Below, piece by piece: positions 61,895 to 64,000 of a stretch of 64,000 nucleotides of DNA. The notes under the pieces were generated by a model, which worked only from the letters and a program-made list of their open reading frames with translations, was not told the origin of the DNA and made no database searches. A program made the position numbers and the translations under genes. Location: NCBI RefSeq assembly GCF_040253615.1, contig NZ_JBEJGY010000004.1, positions 5,084,001 to 5,148,000 of the forward strand, in the 5' to 3' direction. Origin of the DNA: Streptomyces sp. Edi4. GTDB lineage: Bacteria; Actinomycetota; Actinomycetes; Streptomycetales; Streptomycetaceae. The first letter of the stretch is position 1, and the number at the start of each line of letters is the position of its first letter.

Positions 61895-62270
61895 GGGGCG
61901 GGGCACACGTGGCCCTGGCCGCAGCGCCGGACCGAGTCCCGGGACCAATCCGAGCGCCGGTCCGGGAATCAGTCCGAGCCGGTCTGGAACCGGCCCGGGA
62001 CCGGTCCGAGCGCCGGACCGGACATCACTCCGAGCGCCGGCCTGGAACAGGCCCGGGACCGGTCCGAGAACCCCTCCCAGAACCCGCAGTAACGTTTTTC
62101 GGGATGCCGGCGCAGTACTGAGTGAGCCGACTGGTCATCGGCGGCGCAGAAGAGCCGGGGTTCCCCCCGTACCCACGGCTCCGCGCGAATGGCGCGGGCG
62201 GGACACGTTCCCCCGGTCCCGCCCGCGCCCCCCTTCGTGACCGTCGGGCGCGCGCCGAGCCCGAGCGCCG
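61895..62270. repeat. Imperfect 57-bp repeats in the gap after the anti-sigma gene
   Basis: CGGGACCGGTCCGAG-like words recur at about 61940, 61996 and 62054, with GAGCGCCGG between them, so units are about 57 bases. No gene is supported in this 376-base gap. Confidence 0.55.
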
Positions 62271-63206
62271 CTACCAGTACACGACGACCTTGTCGCCGAT
62301 GTTCACCTGGTCGAACAGCGCCGCGACCTTCGCCTTGTCCCGGACGTTGACGCAGCCGTGGGAGGCGCCGTTGTAGCCACGGGCGGCGAAGTCGGACGAG
62401 TAGTGCACGGCCTGGCCGCCGCTGAAGAACATCGCGTACGGCATGGCCGTGTGGTAGATCGTCGAGACGTGGTCACGGCTCTTCTCGAAGACCTTGAAGA
62501 CGCCCTCGCGGGTCGGCGTGTACTGCGAGCCGAAACGCACGTCCATCGTCGAGCGCACCGTGCCGTCGACCACCCAGGACAGGGTGCGGCTCGTCTTGCT
62601 GATGCAGATCGCGTGGCCCGTCAGGCAGCGCGGGTCGAGCTTGACGGCCGGCTTGTTGACCGCGCGGCCCGCCAGCTCCCCGGCCGTCGGCTCGGTCGTC
62701 ATGCCGAGCAGCTTGGCCCAGGTCACGCTGTCCGTGCTGCCCGTCGCCGGGAGCCCGCGTTTGCCCTGGAAGCCCTTGACGGCGGCGGTGGTCGCCGCGC
62801 CGTATGTGCCCGTCGGGGTGTCGTCGAACCAGCCGATCTGGGCGAGCCGGGCCTGGAGCTCCTTGACCTGGGCGCCCTTGGAGCCGTTCGCCATCAAGAC
62901 CTTGGGCGCGGGCTCGGGGTCGGCCTTGGCCGCCGGTTTGGCCGCCGCTTTGGCCGTCGGCTCCGCCGCCGGTTCGGCGACGGCCCCGGCCGGAGTCGCG
63001 GGTTTGTCGTCGGTGGCCGCCGACGCGGACGCGGCCGGTGGCGCGGGTGTGGACGGCGCGGTGGACGGCGCCGAGGGTGCGCCCGGGGCGGCCGGAGCTT
63101 TCGCGCCGGCCCCGGCGCTCTGTGGACCGCATCCCACGGCCGCCGCGATGACGGCGGTCGCGGTGAGGGTTTGGGCTATGAGAGTGGTGCGGTGGTTCCG
63201 GCGCAT
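62271..63206 (-). CDS. L,D-transpeptidase (YkuD) with peptidoglycan-binding domain, lipoprotein
   Basis: 311 aa from ATG 63206 after AGGGGGCGAC. The signal peptide (LIAQTLTATAVIAAAVGCG) ends in a lipobox-like AVGC. An Ala/Pro/Lys linker of about 85 residues leads to a PG_binding_1 domain (LQARLAQIGWFDDTPTGTYG). The YkuD catalytic domain has its Cys in HGCVNVRD and His in AVHYSSDF. It makes 3-3 cross-links in peptidoglycan or links proteins to it. The 376-base gap downstream holds repeats; upstream is a short gap before the mutase gene. Confidence 0.93.
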   Translation of the reverse strand: MRRNHRTTLIAQTLTATAVIAAAVGCGPQSAGAGAKAPAAPGAPSAPSTAPSTPAPPAASASAATDDKPATPAGAVAEPAAEPTAKAAAKPAAKADPEPAPKVLMANGSKGAQVKELQARLAQIGWFDDTPTGTYGAATTAAVKGFQGKRGLPATGSTDSVTWAKLLGMTTEPTAGELAGRAVNKPAVKLDPRCLTGHAICISKTSRTLSWVVDGTVRSTMDVRFGSQYTPTREGVFKVFEKSRDHVSTIYHTAMPYAMFFSGGQAVHYSSDFAARGYNGASHGCVNVRDKAKVAALFDQVNIGDKVVVYW

Positions 63207-63403
63207 GCGTCGCCCCCTGATTCTCTGGTGTCCCCCTAGACAGTTTCCCGGCGCGAACGGTTGCAAAAGCGCCCGTCCGCATCGGGCGCGTTGTGAGCAA
63301 GCTCCCAGCGCGCGTCCGCCCACCCCGCGCGCCCTCGCCGCTACAGTCCGTCGCGAGGGTCGGGTACCAGCGAGTAATACGGCTTCAACGGGAGGCACTG
63401 CAC

Positions 63404-64000
<597 letters not shown>

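Overview
The window is about 72% GC and every long gene has the strong third-position G/C bias of a Streptomyces chromosome. Gene content and order (sucCD, purNH, folD, mdh, glyA, trpS, the dprE locus, a D-Ala-D-Ala carboxypeptidase, sdhCDAB) look like the conserved chromosomal core of that genus. I see no rRNA, tRNA, phage, integrase, transposase or CRISPR array. The assignment to Streptomyces is inference from these features; no database search was run.

Layout. 1-7.6 kb: two divergent operons, DUF5691 plus a SWIM zinc-finger protein on the minus strand and MoxR ATPase, DUF5682 and VWA on the plus strand. They share a perfect inverted repeat that contains two promoters of the PafBC (RecA-independent DNA damage) type. 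7.8-19.7 kb: sucCD, a membrane-anchored XRE/sigma-like fusion regulator, a DUF6350 membrane protein, purN-purH, a PQ-rich membrane protein, and folD with a DUF3017 protein. 19.8-25 kb: a NarL-type two-component pair, an XRE/DUF2690 regulator, mdh, and a small XRE plus membrane-protein module. 25-31 kb: a PEP-mutase-like protein and two AhpD-like proteins divergent from a MocR regulator, a DMT transporter, and a small lipoprotein beside a glutathionylspermidine-synthase-like ligase. 31-34.3 kb: a three-gene operon (membrane protein, 134-aa protein, single-pass exported-domain protein). The first two proteins carry the same RHIM-like GDHNTV motif at facing ends, and this is my best candidate for an undescribed system.

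34-39.4 kb: rocD divergent from a ZTP-riboswitch-controlled glyA, a tandem intergenic repeat of about 168 bp, trpS and a 2H phosphoesterase. 39.4-44.9 kb: a full set of decaprenylphosphoryl-arabinose genes (dprE2, dprE1, PAP2 phosphatase, UbiA-type transferase, GtrA) followed by a YihY/BrkB protein. 44.8-52.5 kb: a D,D-carboxypeptidase, a solute-binding protein, a GH89 alpha-N-acetylglucosaminidase, a TetR regulator and an SMP-30 protein divergent from an Lrp regulator. 53-57.2 kb: sdhCDAB and an OHCU decarboxylase reading frame with no usable start codon. 57.2-64 kb: a 21-bp tandem repeat, a GH20 hexosaminidase, a sigma factor with its membrane partner, an L,D-transpeptidase and the start of a B12-dependent acyl-CoA mutase.

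Functionally the window joins the TCA cycle (sucCD, mdh, sdhCDAB), purine and one-carbon metabolism (purN, purH, folD, glyA), wall and glycan enzymes (dac, ldt, GH89, GH20, dprE1/2), and several regulators. Most starts rest on visible Shine-Dalgarno sequences or gene overlaps. A few genes appear leaderless and are marked.
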